From Bacteroidota bacterium (lineage in GTDB: Bacteria > Bacteroidota > Bacteroidia > AKYH767-A > OLB10), in the NCBI GenBank assembly GCA_016713445.1, contig JADJPB010000014.1, positions 62,001-126,000 on the forward strand: DNA of 64,000 nucleotides, given 5' to 3'. Positions 33,401-43,760 of this stretch are shown here, piece after piece (position 1 is the first letter of the stretch; every line of letters starts with the position of its first letter). Both the position numbers and the translations under genes were made by a program. The notes under the pieces are model-generated. The model made no database searches and was not told the DNA's origin. It was given only the letters and a program-made list of their open reading frames with translations.

Positions 33401-36400
33401 CGACTCATCACAAATTCAAGTGTATGTAAATAATAATTGGGTTTCAATAAACTCACTTCCTGGATATGGATATTTCTCTGGTCCAGGTGTGGTGGGTAAT
33501 GTGTTTACTCCATCTACCATCGGCACACATACCATTTGTTACACCTATACCGATAGTGCGGGATGTTCTGCAATGGTTTGTAATACCATCAATGTAATAT
33601 TCTGTTGTGATACAACATTTAATATTTCTGCTGGTAATGATACTACGATTTGTGCAGGTGGTGTAGCTATTCTTTCGGTGACAGGTTGCACCGGCATTCC
33701 AACATGGTATATGCTAACTGGAGAAGGTCCGATTCCTGTTGTTCAAGGTCAAATCTTCGATGTGTTCCCTCAAACATCTACATGTTACATGGTTGTTTGT
33801 TGTGATCCATTGTATCCAGCATGTTGTGATACTGATACGGTTTGTGTATTTGTGAATCCATTGCCGGTATTATCATGGCCAAGTATTTATATGGATATCT
33901 GCTCGAACGGTGGACCCATAACTTTAAATCCTGCAGACATATTTGTAGATATCAACAACACGTGGGTAATGGTTCCATTCAGCGGTGGAACAGGAGTCTT
34001 CTCGGGTCCTGGCATCTTAGGTAATACTTTTACGCCTCCTGGAATTGGTTCGTATGTGATTACATTCACCTACACCGATCCTAACGGTTGCGTAGCTACG
34101 ATAACGAATTCAATAACCACAACTTTCTGTTGTGATGCCATAAATACAATATCTGCTGGAAACGATACCACGATTTGTGCAGGTGGAATAGCAATTCTTT
34201 CAGCTACAGGATGCAATGGTTCTACAACTTGGTATCAAATTGGAGTAGAAGGACCATTTGTAGTTGGACAAGGTCCAATCTTCGATGCCTTCCCTCAACA
34301 AAGCACATGTTACATGGTGGTTTGTTGTGATCCAATTTATCCTGCATGTTGTGATACCGATACAGTTTGTGTGTACGTAAGTCCGCAACCTGTATTATCA
34401 TGGCCGAGTATTTACACTGATATCTGCTCTAACGGTGGACCAATAACACTCAATCTTTCTGATATATATGTAAACATCAACAACACTTGGGTGATGGTTC
34501 CCGCGGCTGGCGGAACAGGATATTTTTCTGGTCCTGGCATCTTCGGTAATACGTTTACGCCTCCTGGAATTGGATCGTATGTGATTACATTCACCTACAC
34601 CGATCCTAACGGTTGCGTAGCTACGATAACGAATTCGATTACCACTACGTACTGTTGCGATACCCTCAATACAATTTCTGCTGGAAGTGACACGACCATC
34701 TGTGCAGGTGGTGTAGCCATTCTTTCTGCAACAGGTTGCAATGGTTCTACAACTTGGTATCAACTCGGAGTTGAAGGGCCATTTGTTGTTGGACAAGGTC
34801 CAATCTTCGATGCCTTCCCTCAACAAAGCACATGTTACATGGTGGTGTGTTGTGATCCTGTTTATCCTGCATGTTGTGATACCGATACGGTTTGTGTGTA
34901 TGTAAGTCCACAGCCTGTGTTAGCTTGGCCTATTAGCTATATTGATATCTGCTCTAACGGTGGACCAATAACACTCAATCTTTCAGACATTTATGTTAAC
35001 ATCAACAACACTTGGGTGATGGTTCCCGCGGCTGGCGGAACAGGTTCCTTCTCTGGACCTGGAATATTCGGAAATACATTTACACCTCCTGGAATTGGAT
35101 CGTATGTGATTACGTTCACCTACACCGATCCTAACGGTTGCGTAGCTACGATATCGAATACGATTACTACAACGTTCTGTTGCGATACAATAAATACAAT
35201 ATCCGCAGGAAACGATACCACGATTTGTGCTGGTGGAGTTGCCATTCTTTCTGCAACGGGTTGCAATGGTGCTGTTACTTGGTATCAACTCGGAGTAGAA
35301 GGACCATTTGTTGTTGGACAAGGTCCAATCTTCGATGCCTTCCCTCAGCAAAGTACTTGTTATATGGTGGTTTGTTGTGATCCTGTTTATCCAGAATGTT
35401 GCGATACCGATACAGTTTGTGTGTATGTAAGTCCGCAACCTATCTTGTCTTGGCCAAGTATCTATACTGATATCTGTTCTAACGGCGGACCAATAACCTT
35501 AAACCTTGCTGATGTCTTTGTAAACATCAACAACACTTGGGTGATGGTTCCTGCAGCTGGCGGAACAGGTTTCTTCTCAGGTCCTGGCATCTTCGGTAAT
35601 ACGTTTACGCCTCCTGGTATTGGATCGTATGTAATTACATTCACATACACCGATCCTAACGGTTGCGTAGCTACGATAACGAATTCGATTACCACTACGT
35701 ACTGTTGCGATACCCTCAATACAATTTCTGCTGGAAATGACACGACCATCTGTTCAGGTGGTGTAGCCATTCTTTCTGCAACAGGATGTAATGGTGCTGT
35801 TACTTGGTATCAACTCGGCGTTGAAGGACCATTCGTTGTTGGACAAGGTCCAATCTTCGATGCCTTCCCTCAACAAAGTACTTGTTACATGGTGGTGTGT
35901 TGTGATCCTGTTTATCCTGCATGTTGTGATACCGATACGGTTTGTGTGTATGTAAGTCCACAGCCTGTATTAGCATGGCCAAGTATCTACACGGATATTT
36001 GCGCTAACGGCGGACCAATAACATTAAATCCTGCTGATATTTTCGTGGATATTAATAATACATGGGTGATGTCTCCTTTCGCTGGCGGAACAGGAACTTT
36101 CTCTGGACCTGGAATCTTCGGTAATACGTTTACACCTCCTGGAATTGGATCATATGTGATTACATTCACGTACACCAATCCTAACGGTTGCGTAGCTACG
36201 ATAACGAATACAATTACCACTATGTATTGCTGTGATCCAGCAACAACCATTTCGGCTGGCAACGACACCATCATTTGTGCGGGTGGCACGGCAACACTAA
36301 ATGTAACAGGTTGTGAAGGAAATGCGATCTGGTATGCATTAACGGTAGAAGGGCCTATTGTTGTAGGACAAGGAAATACCTTCCAAGCAAATCCACAGCA

Positions 36401-37820
36401 AAATACTTGCTATGTGGTTGTATGTTGTAATCCGAATGATCCTGCTTGTTGCTTCACGGATACCGTTTGTGTTACTATAAAACCAATCATCTTAGTTGGA
36501 CCAATAACAGGCACACTCATTTCTGCATGTATTCCTGCTACTGCTGGAAGTAGTGTTTATTCAGTTAGTCCTGTAATTGGCGCAACGTATTTATGGACTG
36601 CACCTACTGGAATGACAATTGCCAGTGGACAAGGTACTCCAACAATAAACGCTACGTGGACTGCTGCAGCCATGCAACAAGGAATTAACGGAACACTTTG
36701 TGTAACTCAATATACGCTTTGTGGTCCTTCTATCTCTTGTGTAAATATTAGTTTGAATTCAATTATTCCTGTTCGACCTGGATCAATCAGTGGTCCTGCA
36801 AAAGTTTGTCCAGGTGATATCGTTGTTTATTCAATAGCACTAGTTCCTCGAGCAACATTCTATACTTGGACATTACCTGCCGGAATGACAATCATCAGTG
36901 GTGCAGGTACGAATGTAATTACGGTGAGCGTAGGCCCAGGATTTGTGGGAGGAACGATTTCTGTTGCTGCAGGAAATAATTGTGGTGTGAGTCCGGTGAG
37001 GACAAAAGCGGTTGGGTTAAATATTCTACCAGCTCCAGGCCCAATCACAGGACCATTAACGGGAATGTGTAACGTAGTGGGTGCAGTGTATTCCATAACG
37101 CCAATGGTCGGTGCAAACTCTTATCAATGGAATGTAGTAAATGGAACCATCATTGGCTCATCCACTGGAACGAGTATTCAAGTAAATTGGAATGCTTCGT
37201 TTGCGACAGGAACTGTTTCTGTGTATGCAATAAATGGATGTGGCATCAGCACATTGCGCACACTCACGGTTACAGGACCACCGGCTCAACCTAGCATCAT
37301 TAGCGGACCGGTAAATGTTTGTACCAATGGAAACTTCCAATACTCTGTAGGCACCGTAACGGGAGCGATGCAATACAATTGGACCGTTCCAACAACAGCA
37401 ACCATTATAAGTGGGCAGGGAACCAAAGTAATTAATGTATTATTTGGACCAAGTGCTGCTACGAATCAGTTGATTTCAGTAACCGCAATAAACACATGTG
37501 GTAACTCAGCCATTCGAAACTTATCTGGAATTACAGTGGCCAGTTGTATACGTGAAGGGGATCTTAGCGGTAATGTATTTAATATTTATCCAAATCCTGC
37601 ACACGATCAATTCGAATTGTTCTATCAAACAAAAGAGAATGTTTCGTTCACCATCGAAATGATGGATGCCGAGGGACGATTGGTAAACAGTAAATCAATT
37701 GTTGGAAATGGATTACTCTATTCCACCCGCTATGAAACGACTGAACTAGCAAGAGGTGTGTACTTAATCGTAGTGAATGAAGAGGGAAGAAGACTTCATC
37801 AAAGAGTAGTGGTGTATTAG
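24475..37820 (+). CDS. Giant repeat adhesin exported by T9SS, about 4,450 residues (one frameshift)
   Basis: Starts MNISTLPSTQEK at ATG 24475 with signal peptide (ILLFVFSIVAQYGYSQA). In order: SprB-like repeat (SGGLPPYTYTVFGPG), HYR-like segment (PVGTTVVTWYVLKNG), PKD domains (WNWDFGDAGTAVVQNPTHTY, TYAVPGTYNVSLTVV), many Ig/PKD-like units, then about 12 Cys-rich repeats (see the repeat entry), a homologous region shared with the adhesin at 47.1 kb, and a T9SS type A domain (NIYPNPAHDQFELFY ... GVYLIVVNEEGRRLHQRVVVY). Function: surface adhesion or gliding-type adhesin, by analogy. The frame breaks near 27890 (PYPGVF / PVTVVGVALGTYPDG). A strong terminator follows. Confidence 0.88.
30481..36480 (+). 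repeat. About 12 tandem Cys-rich protein repeats of about 175 residues
   Basis: Units begin with SAGNDTT(I/V)C near 30481, 31006, 31528, 32050, 32578, 33100, 33627, 34152, 34678, 35202, 35728 and 36252; the last is partial. Spacing is about 522-528 bp. Each has TCYMVVCCDPxYPxCCDTDT, FSGPG and FTP(S/P)xIG motifs and ends CCDT. Units 2-5 are almost identical even at silent sites; units 7-11 form a second, more varied group with NGGPITLN and TYTDPNGCVATI. Confidence 0.9.
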
Positions 37821-37877
37821 TACCACTGCTAAGCAATTGAAAAAATTCGATTTCATCAGTAGTATTATAGTTTAAAG

Positions 37878-37909
37878 AAAAGGTCGGCTCGTTTAGCCGA
37901 CCTTTTTTG
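37878..37909 (+). terminator. Strong intrinsic terminator after the giant adhesin
   Basis: AAAGGTCGGCT-CGTTT-AGCCGACCTTT, 11-bp perfect stem followed by a T run. It also has an A run on the other side, so it may stop the minus-strand cassette array too. Confidence 0.9.
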
Positions 37910-37910
37910 T

Positions 37911-38102
37911 ATTGTTTAGAATGATCGTGGTGGGAAAAAGGGTTTTGAAATAATCGGTTTTGCTAAAGGTTTACGGATTTGACGAAGTTTGAGATTTATA
38001 CCACAATTGTTGATGTGGAAAACCAAATTTTCATCAGCCAGAAATGTGTCTGAGGTGAAAAGAATCGCCAATTTTGCAAAACTCGAGTTAGCTCTAGGTA
38101 AT
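37911..38102 (-). other. Distal end of the cassette array, possible degenerate attC-like site
   Basis: On the minus strand the segment opens GAGCTAACTCGAGTTTTGC soon after the stop of the Ntn-hydrolase gene, like the R'' ends of the other sites, and later has TTTAGCAAAACCGA, a poor counterpart. A clean R' (AACGTTA) is absent. A 72-codon frame here overlaps it and looks spurious. Confidence 0.35.
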
Positions 38103-38909
38103 TTAGTCAATCGGTACATAACCATAGGAAACAAATAAATAAGGATATTTTTTATGTGCGTCAGTTTGGTCTAATTCAAACCCACGCAAATAATGAATTG
38201 TTGTATAAGTTTGTCCGTCATAATTAAGTTTCTTTTTAAGAACACCGCTTATTTTAAAATTCTCTCCGTAAAATCCGCCACATTGCGGATTGCCTCCAAT
38301 AGAATTGTCTTCTCCTGAGGCGATTGCCCTTTCAATTATTTGTAGCGGCTTTAGTGTCTTGTCTGCTTGATAAATTTGCTCTCCAAGTGCCTTTGCGGAA
38401 CCAAAGAACGAAATTCCATCTTCTGGCAAAATTTCATCGTAAGTATACTCAATAGTGTCTGGTTTAATGATTGGAAAGAAGCGAACTAAGCGTATTCTTC
38501 CCTTTTTTATACAAAAACCACCCAGTAATATTTCAGAAAGCCCCCTTTCACGTTGAGTGCTACTCAATGCCATAGATACATCTCTATATACTTTGAGAAT
38601 TAGGTCAGCTAACGAAAAAAAAGAAGCATCGGAAATATAGGACATGTATTGAAGATTGGGCAAGAGTTCTGCAATAGATTCTTTCACCGTATATGCGTTC
38701 ACTGAACTCCCAATAATTGCAAGTCCATAGTCGTATTCAAATTCGTACTTATTAAAATCTTCTTTTGATTTTGCTGGTCCTCGTAACTTAAATGGTACTT
38801 TAAAAATTTTAATTCCTTTGTCAAACGCACCGTGACCATCAAAGGATAATCTTGAGTCCGATGAAAAGGTGATTCTGTCGTTAAGTTTATGTGCGATTAC
38901 TAAAGTCAT
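38103..38909 (-). CDS. Proteasome-fold Ntn hydrolase (uncharacterised Thr1-type peptidase)
   Basis: 268 residues from ATG 38909 (a TTG three codons earlier is less likely). After removal of Met the N-terminus is Thr: TLVIAHKLNDRITFSSDSR. Counting from this Thr, Asp17 (in SSDSR) and Lys33 (in FDKGIKIFK) fall exactly at the proteasome beta-subunit catalytic positions. Further beta-type features: YGLAIIGSSVNAYTVKESI, LLGGFCIKKGRIRLVRFFP and GISFFGSAKALGEQI. It is longer than HslV (about 175) and nearer Anbu/BPH in size, but I do not recognise a named family. It stands alone in a cassette with no regulatory ATPase beside it. Role in defence is inference from the neighbours. Confidence 0.7.
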   Translation of the reverse strand: MTLVIAHKLNDRITFSSDSRLSFDGHGAFDKGIKIFKVPFKLRGPAKSKEDFNKYEFEYDYGLAIIGSSVNAYTVKESIAELLPNLQYMSYISDASFFSLADLILKVYRDVSMALSSTQRERGLSEILLGGFCIKKGRIRLVRFFPIIKPDTIEYTYDEILPEDGISFFGSAKALGEQIYQADKTLKPLQIIERAIASGEDNSIGGNPQCGGFYGENFKISGVLKKKLNYDGQTYTTIHYLRGFELDQTDAHKKYPYLFVSYGYVPID

Positions 38910-38920
38910 TTTTGCCAACA

Positions 38921-39051
38921 GTTAACGTTTTGCAGCTACCCGAAGGGCGGGACTTTTACCACAAAACTTGATTTGAAAAACTAATGTTTGATTACCCACA
39001 AAACTGTCTTTAGAACACGAAACCCCGCCTTTGTGATAGGTGCTGTTAGCT
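38921..39051 (-). repeat. attC-like recombination site B
   Basis: On the minus strand it opens AGCTAACAGCACC and closes GCAAAACGTTAACTG. Inner arms are AGGCGGGG and CCCGCCC. The stop codon TAA of the TIR-TPR gene lies inside the opening AGCTAAC box and the next gene starts 12 bp after the closing box. Sequence between the arms resembles site C (CGAAACCCCGCC and GGGCGGGA). Confidence 0.6.
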
Positions 39052-40503
39052 GCTGGCAATAGCTTTGGTCTCATTTAATAATTTTGATTTTCCTACAAGT
39101 ATTATTTCTGCTATTTTCTTCTTTTCCTCCTCAATTGCTTTATATGAATCCGATTGTCTAGCTAATCCATATTCTGATTTGTCGAATATTTTATTTGCTT
39201 TTTGAAGAACTAATTCAGCTTTTGAGTATAAACCTCTGTGATTATATAAATTGCCAATATTCTGCATAATCCAAACTTCTTCCTCTTTGGCAAATTCATT
39301 TGCCTTTTCATAGCAATTATACGCTGAATTAAACAACTCTTTATGAAACAATGAATTTCCATACATGCACCAAGCGTAAGCATTCTCAGGTGTAAGTAAA
39401 ATCAATTCATTAAAGAGGAATAGTGATAACTCGTAGTCGCCCATTTCAAAAGATATTCTTGCGAATTCAGTTAGTAGTTCAGCATCTTTAGGGTTATTTT
39501 TATAGCCGACTTTTGCGATTGCAATTGCTGAATTAAACTCTTTACTCTGCGAAAAATAGTTTGCCAGTTTAGCACAGATTAGAGAATCATTTTTTTCTTT
39601 TGAGTTGTTTAAAATTGCAATGGCATCAGCTTTTCTATTTGTAAGCCAAAAACAATCGGCTTTCATCAGTGTTAAACCTATTTTTCTTGAACATTTTGTC
39701 ATCCCTTTTTCAATAATATTTATAGCATCATCAAAATTGTTATTGTCCATCAATGATTGAGCGTATGCCTTATATCCAATATTGTTAGTTGGGAATGTTT
39801 TTAATAACTTTTCATATTGCTCAATTCCATTTTTATAATCAAGTTGTAATTCACAATAACATATATTGCCACCGTAATTCACTTTATCGTCTTCTTCTTT
39901 TGAATATCTAATTTTCTTTTTAAGTATTTTAATTCCCTCTGTGAAATTTTTATTTATAAATATTTCTTCTACCCAATCTTCAAGCTTTGATTTTTCTTCT
40001 GTTTTGTCAATCGTAGCAGTGTCTGTTTGAGTTTCTTGTTCTTCAATAAACCCAAGTTTATTTATCGCTTCTCTTATTTTGTTTGAACAACTACCTGTTG
40101 CGGCTTTCTGATTACCATCGCTTCTGTTTGTTTCATATTTGCCAGGTGTTAGACCAAGTAAGTCAGTTGGCAGTTGTAATTCCGAATTATCAGGCATAAT
40201 TATGGAAACTCCTTTTCGTCCAATTTTTCCAATGAATAAACCTAATTCAAAAAGGACATTGTCTCTTACAGTTATATTCTTTTTTCCTCTTATTGTTGTT
40301 ATATCATCAGGTGTAAAAACAAAGACACCAAAATCAGTACTTGCAATTACCGACATTAATGATTCAATTGTAGTTTCGGACAAGTTAAAAGCTCCTTGGT
40401 TCTAAACTGTTATTTCAGCTGAATAACTTAAATTTTCTTGAATTGCATAAGCAATACTAAGTCCCTCAGTTGAAGATCCAATAAATAGTCTTGGTTTTTT
40501 CAT
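39046..40503 (-). CDS. TIR-like nucleotide-binding domain plus TPR protein (in-frame TAG at 40402-40404)
   Basis: From ATG 40503 the frame reads MKKPRLFIGSSTEGLSIAYA, then AEITV-stop-NQGAFNLSETTIESL; a Trp (TGG) is expected at the TAG since related domains have TVW-QG here. The rest of the domain fits the CAP12/Pycsar-type TIR family (PF10137 type): FGVFVFTPDD, then NVLFELGLFIGKIGRKGV. From about residue 185 to 450 there are tandem TPR-like helical hairpins (e.g. AWCMYGNSLFHKELFNSAYN). Known for the TIR family: cyclic-nucleotide- or signal-gated NADase effector in phage defence. Either a sequencing error or a real nonsense mutation; without read-through, translation would have to restart at TTG or ATG inside. 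Confidence 0.72.
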
Positions 40504-40522
40504 ATTATTTCATTTTTGCTTT

Positions 40523-40655
40523 CAGCTAACGTTTCGCAGATTTGCGATGGGCGGGATTTTCAGTACAATTGTTTATTCGAAGATACAAACTTTATGTTAC
40601 CACTGAACTGTCTGCGGAGCACGAAACCCCGCCTATTGCAAATTTGCTGATATGG
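40523..40655 (-). repeat. attC-like recombination site C
   Basis: Minus strand: opens CAGCAAATTTGCAATAGGCG and closes CCCGCCCATCGCAAATCTGC-GAAACGTTAGCTG. The arms pair over about 20 bp with a few mismatches. The closing box ACGTTAGCT is intact; the opening box is ATATCAG instead of CTAACAG. Confidence 0.65.
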
Positions 40656-40691
40656 GCTGGGCTTCTCTCGGTCGTTATGTTTCTATAGTCG

Positions 40692-41417
40692 CTATACACT
40701 TGTCTGCAATTGTTGTTCAGGCATTTCGTCATACGTCTTGCCGTTTAAAAGTCTGCCGTTTGCTTTTTTATTTCGTCCGCCCCATTGTTTGAAAAAGAAT
40801 GCAACATCTGATTTCTCACATTGTTCTTGAATGTTTAAAACCCAGTCAGCGTCCATTGGTCTTGGTCTATGTCCACTTTCACCGCCAACAATAACCCAGT
40901 CAATTTTCTTTAAGTTTAGGTTTGGTAATGGTCCGATTAATGGTTCACAGGATAAAAATTTTACTCTTGCTTTTGTTTTGCGTAAAAAATCAATTCGGTC
41001 AGTAACATTTTCGCTTTCTACTGACACGCCCATCCAAATATTATGTGTCCATTTTAGTTCCTTATGAACTTTAAAAAGTCTTTCTGCTCTTTTTGTAAGA
41101 ACTTGAAAAACGTGATTAGGGTTGTCGTTCATTACCTTAAAAACTTGTTTTATAAAGTCAAGTGGAATGTCTTTATGAAACAGGTCGCTCATTGAGTTTA
41201 CAAAAACTATTTTCGAGGATTTCCAAGTGTAAGGTATATTCAGTTGGTCATGATGAGTTCTGACTTTAAAAGCGTCTTTGTATTTTTCAACGCCCATTGC
41301 TTTCAGTCGTTTGGACATTATTTCAGCGTAGCAGAACTTACATCCGCTTGAAATTTTCGTGCAACCTGTTGTCGGGTTCCAAGTCATTTCAGTCCATTCT
41401 ATTGATGATTGAGCCAT
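40692..41417 (-). CDS. Phage Gp37/Gp68-like (DUF5131) three-Cys-motif protein
   Basis: 241 residues from MAQSSIEWTEMTWNP (ATG 41417, one base after the TcmP stop). The three-Cys motif TGCTKISSGCKFCYAE (C-x7-C-x2-C) resembles a radical-SAM-like cluster site. Other family motifs: VFVNSMSDLFH, VLTKRAERL, IWMGVSVE and FLSCEPLIGPL, DWVIVGGESG, FFKQWGG. Function is not established; the pairing with TcmP is known and frequent in mobile or defence-rich DNA. Confidence 0.85.
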   Translation of the reverse strand: MAQSSIEWTEMTWNPTTGCTKISSGCKFCYAEIMSKRLKAMGVEKYKDAFKVRTHHDQLNIPYTWKSSKIVFVNSMSDLFHKDIPLDFIKQVFKVMNDNPNHVFQVLTKRAERLFKVHKELKWTHNIWMGVSVESENVTDRIDFLRKTKARVKFLSCEPLIGPLPNLNLKKIDWVIVGGESGHRPRPMDADWVLNIQEQCEKSDVAFFFKQWGGRNKKANGRLLNGKTYDEMPEQQLQTSV

Positions 41418-41418
41418 T

Positions 41419-42254
41419 TTAATTGTTATATTTTTTGACAATATCGCTGCCGATTTTTTCAGCAGTTTTATTGTTCGAAGTTAAGAATAAATGATACATT
41501 ATTGAGTTACTTGAGTTCTTCAATTCGTATGGTTTAGAAACGAATTCAAAAACTTCTTTTAGTCTTGATTTATATAGTTTTGCAGAGTTCTCTATCGCAT
41601 CCTTTTCTTTTTCAATAAATGTTATGTCTTCAAACAGCGTAGCTGTTTTCTTGTAAAATCGTTTCTCGATATCTTCCCGACTTAGTCCCAAAAAATTTCA
41701 AGTTTCTCTAACCAAGCATCAGAAATCTGTCCATTTTTTTTTAGTAGTCTGTTAACCCCAAGCCCCGTTGGAACAAGTATCCACATATCAAGTGGAAGTC
41801 CCCGTAAACTTTCTATTGAACGCCATTCAACTTGCATTCCACAAGGGTCAACATATGCAAGTGTCCTTACATTTTTATTTTTCGGGTCTCTCAGAAAATT
41901 GGCTAAGTCAATAATCTTTTTGTTGCAGTCGTCACAAACAGTATAAATTATTTTTTTAGGAAAAGCGTCTTTGGTATTTTGTTCAAGTAGAGCAGAATTT
42001 TTAAGGTCTTTCTCTACGAAGTAATAGCTGTCAAATGGTCGTGGGTCTGAAATTTCAATTATCCGTCTTGCAGCTCCTACGGTTATGTCAACGTCCACTT
42101 TCTTGTCTTTAACAATAAAACCACTTCCAGCAAAACCGTCAAAATACATTAGTTTAAAAAATTTACGGTCTTTCATTATTGCTAAATACGCTTTTGCGTA
42201 TTCAACTAAAATCTCAATTTTTATTTTTGTCCAGTCACCGCCAAAATTGTTCAT
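41419..42254 (-). CDS. tcmP: Three-Cys-motif partner protein TcmP (one frameshift)
   Basis: About 278 residues joined. N-terminal part has YFDGFAGSGF, AYVDPCGMQVEW and MWILVPTGLGVNRLL, matching TcmP proteins, which look methyltransferase-like (DGFAGSG loop). The frame breaks near 41690 in a T run: one more T gives EIFLGLSREDIEKRF. It is co-transcribed with the Gp37/Gp68-like gene in one two-gene cassette. Confidence 0.85.
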
Positions 42255-42310
42255 AGGTCGTCTGTTTTAATGTCTGTTTGTTGTTGCACGAATGGTCGTC
42301 ATAGCCTTTC

Positions 42311-42442
42311 CCATAACGTTCCCGCGGTTGGCGAAGAAGCGGATTCCGAAGTACTAAGTTAAATCATTTCCTTAATATACACACGAAGCTATGAGTTTAT
42401 TTAACCGATGATACCGCTTTTTTGCCAACCGCCTGTTATGCC
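42311..42442 (-). repeat. attC-like recombination site D
   Basis: The best palindrome of the set. Plus-strand left arm CCATAACGTT, CCCG, CGGTTGGCGAAGAAGCGG; right arm CCGCTTTTTTGCCAACCG, CC, TGTTATGCCC. Arms pair over 18 bp with an asymmetric bulge (TTCCCG opposite GG), and inner arms AGTTAAAT / ATTTAACC pair again. The stop TAA of the upstream membrane-protein gene lies in GCATAACAG. Confidence 0.75.
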
Positions 42443-42912
42443 CAGTGCTTCTCCCTAAGCATTCTAAATGTCAATAGAGCACTTACAAAAATTGAAACAG
42501 AAAAGGCAAATAGAAAGATCCAGTAAACTATACGTCTGGTATCAAGTTTTTCTAAAATATTGGAGTCACTCTGCCCAGAATCAAGTGCTAACATTCTAAG
42601 GTCATGGTCATAAAACAACCGTAAAGAGTAAAAGTAAATCAGAAAGAGACTTGATATTACAATAAGTATATTGGATGTTACGCTCCTGAAGCGAAGTCTT
42701 ATTTGTCGGAACAACTGAATTAAATAAATGCAGATTAAAGTGACATATATTACCGCCATTCGGAGGCTCAAAGTTAAATGCGAAGAAGATTCCCACAACG
42801 AACTCAATTGTACTTTGTCCTGATCGTCAATTCGACCGAATGCTGCAATGTACATTACACTAATAATCACGCATAGCGCTATTATTCCTGCTTCAAATAA
42901 TAACTTCTTCAT
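42436..42912 (-). CDS. Hypothetical four-span membrane protein
   Basis: 158 residues from MKKLLFEAGII (ATG 42912). An earlier ATG at 42933 lies in the preceding GTTATGCCC box and is less likely. Four hydrophobic segments: IIALCVIISVMYIAAF, MAVIYVTLICIYLIQLF, NILIVISSLFLIYFYSL and YWIFLFAFSVSIFVSALLTF. No family recognised. Sole gene of its cassette; the stop overlaps site D. Confidence 0.6.
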   Translation of the reverse strand: MKKLLFEAGIIALCVIISVMYIAAFGRIDDQDKVQLSSLWESSSHLTLSLRMAVIYVTLICIYLIQLFRQIRLRFRSVTSNILIVISSLFLIYFYSLRLFYDHDLRMLALDSGQSDSNILEKLDTRRIVYWIFLFAFSVSIFVSALLTFRMLREKHWA

Positions 42913-42927
42913 AATTGATCTAGCATT

Positions 42928-43031
42928 GGGCATAACTTATTTATAAGCGCTATTAACTGAGCATGTTGTTTCGCCAATAGACAAAGATCTTGTTAAATTC
43001 ATGATAGATGCACCTGGAAGTATATTTAGAG
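42928..43031 (-). repeat. Possible attC-like site E
   Basis: Only the closing box is convincing: minus-strand AAATAAGTTATGCCC just before the membrane-protein gene, the same GTTATG type as site D. A matching opening arm is not clear (TTTAACAAG at about 42987 is the best). Confidence 0.35.
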
Positions 43032-43760
43032 TCAAAATGAGTTCTGCTTTTGTTCCTTCTTCCATAATTTATAGCAATTGCTGTCTTGTGGTTTATTCAT
43101 ACTTGTTTCATCATATTCACCGCAGCGATGGCAAACATTTTCAATATATTCAGGATTTTCATATTGCACCCATATAGCGTAACAGTCAGGGCAATATGGT
43201 TTGTCTGCGTTGTAATCAATTCGTTCTTCACATCTAATACAATAGCCACGAATTTGTTTTTGAAATTTTTGTTTAAGTCCGTTTGTAACTGGTTTAACCT
43301 CTGAAATTGTTTGTCGTGAAGATTTGTGCAATGGAACTGGTTCAGCTGATTGAATAATTGATAGTGTCTCAGCTACCGCCTTGTCAAAAACTAAGTTGTC
43401 TGTATGTCTGTCTATTAAAACTCCCATTTCACGATTGTTCTTTTCAGAAAACTCATACATGTTCATCGAGGTTATCACCATCTTATTTTCGTTGAAATAA
43501 CATTTTGCATGTAGATTCTGAAAGAAAAAGAGTTCGACATTTTTAAGTTCAGCAAGTGAGTTTCGTTCGTTTGGTTTAAGGTCATCTTTACCGTAAATGA
43601 TTTTGATGGCAACATTTTTATTGGAGGCGTCTTTTAGTCGTTCATAAAATGTCTTGGAGATTTGGAGGAAGGGAGATACCAAAATAAGTTTACTTTTAGC
43701 CTCCATAATAATATTCTCAATGTGGAAGGATGTACCATTTGTTGTTAAAAATTCTGCCAT
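43032..43760 (-). CDS. Phospholipase D-like nuclease with C-terminal zinc ribbons
   Basis: 242 residues from MAEFLTTNGTSFH (ATG 43760). Residues about 10-140 form a PLD-like domain with one HKD-type motif, NLHAKCYFNENKMVITSMN (H-x-K...N), as in restriction-type or single-domain PLD nucleases that work as dimers. The C-terminus has two Cys-pair modules: YCIRCEERIDY...YCPDCYAIW and VCHRCGEYDE...SNCYKLW. Likely cleaves nucleic acid; a role in defence is inference from the array. Confidence 0.8.
   Translation of the reverse strand: MAEFLTTNGTSFHIENIIMEAKSKLILVSPFLQISKTFYERLKDASNKNVAIKIIYGKDDLKPNERNSLAELKNVELFFFQNLHAKCYFNENKMVITSMNMYEFSEKNNREMGVLIDRHTDNLVFDKAVAETLSIIQSAEPVPLHKSSRQTISEVKPVTNGLKQKFQKQIRGYCIRCEERIDYNADKPYCPDCYAIWVQYENPEYIENVCHRCGEYDETSMNKPQDSNCYKLWKKEQKQNSF

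Noticed and set aside
28000..37100. Many antisense ORFs of 60-150 codons
   Set aside because: They mirror the adhesin repeats in another frame and recur with the same 525-bp period.
37916..38134. 72-codon minus-strand ORF after the Ntn hydrolase
   Set aside because: It overlaps the end of that gene and the degenerate attC-like segment; no family features.
42928..43031. Treating site E as a firm attC
   Set aside because: Only the closing GTTATGCCC box is convincing; the paired arm is not visible, so it is listed with low confidence only.
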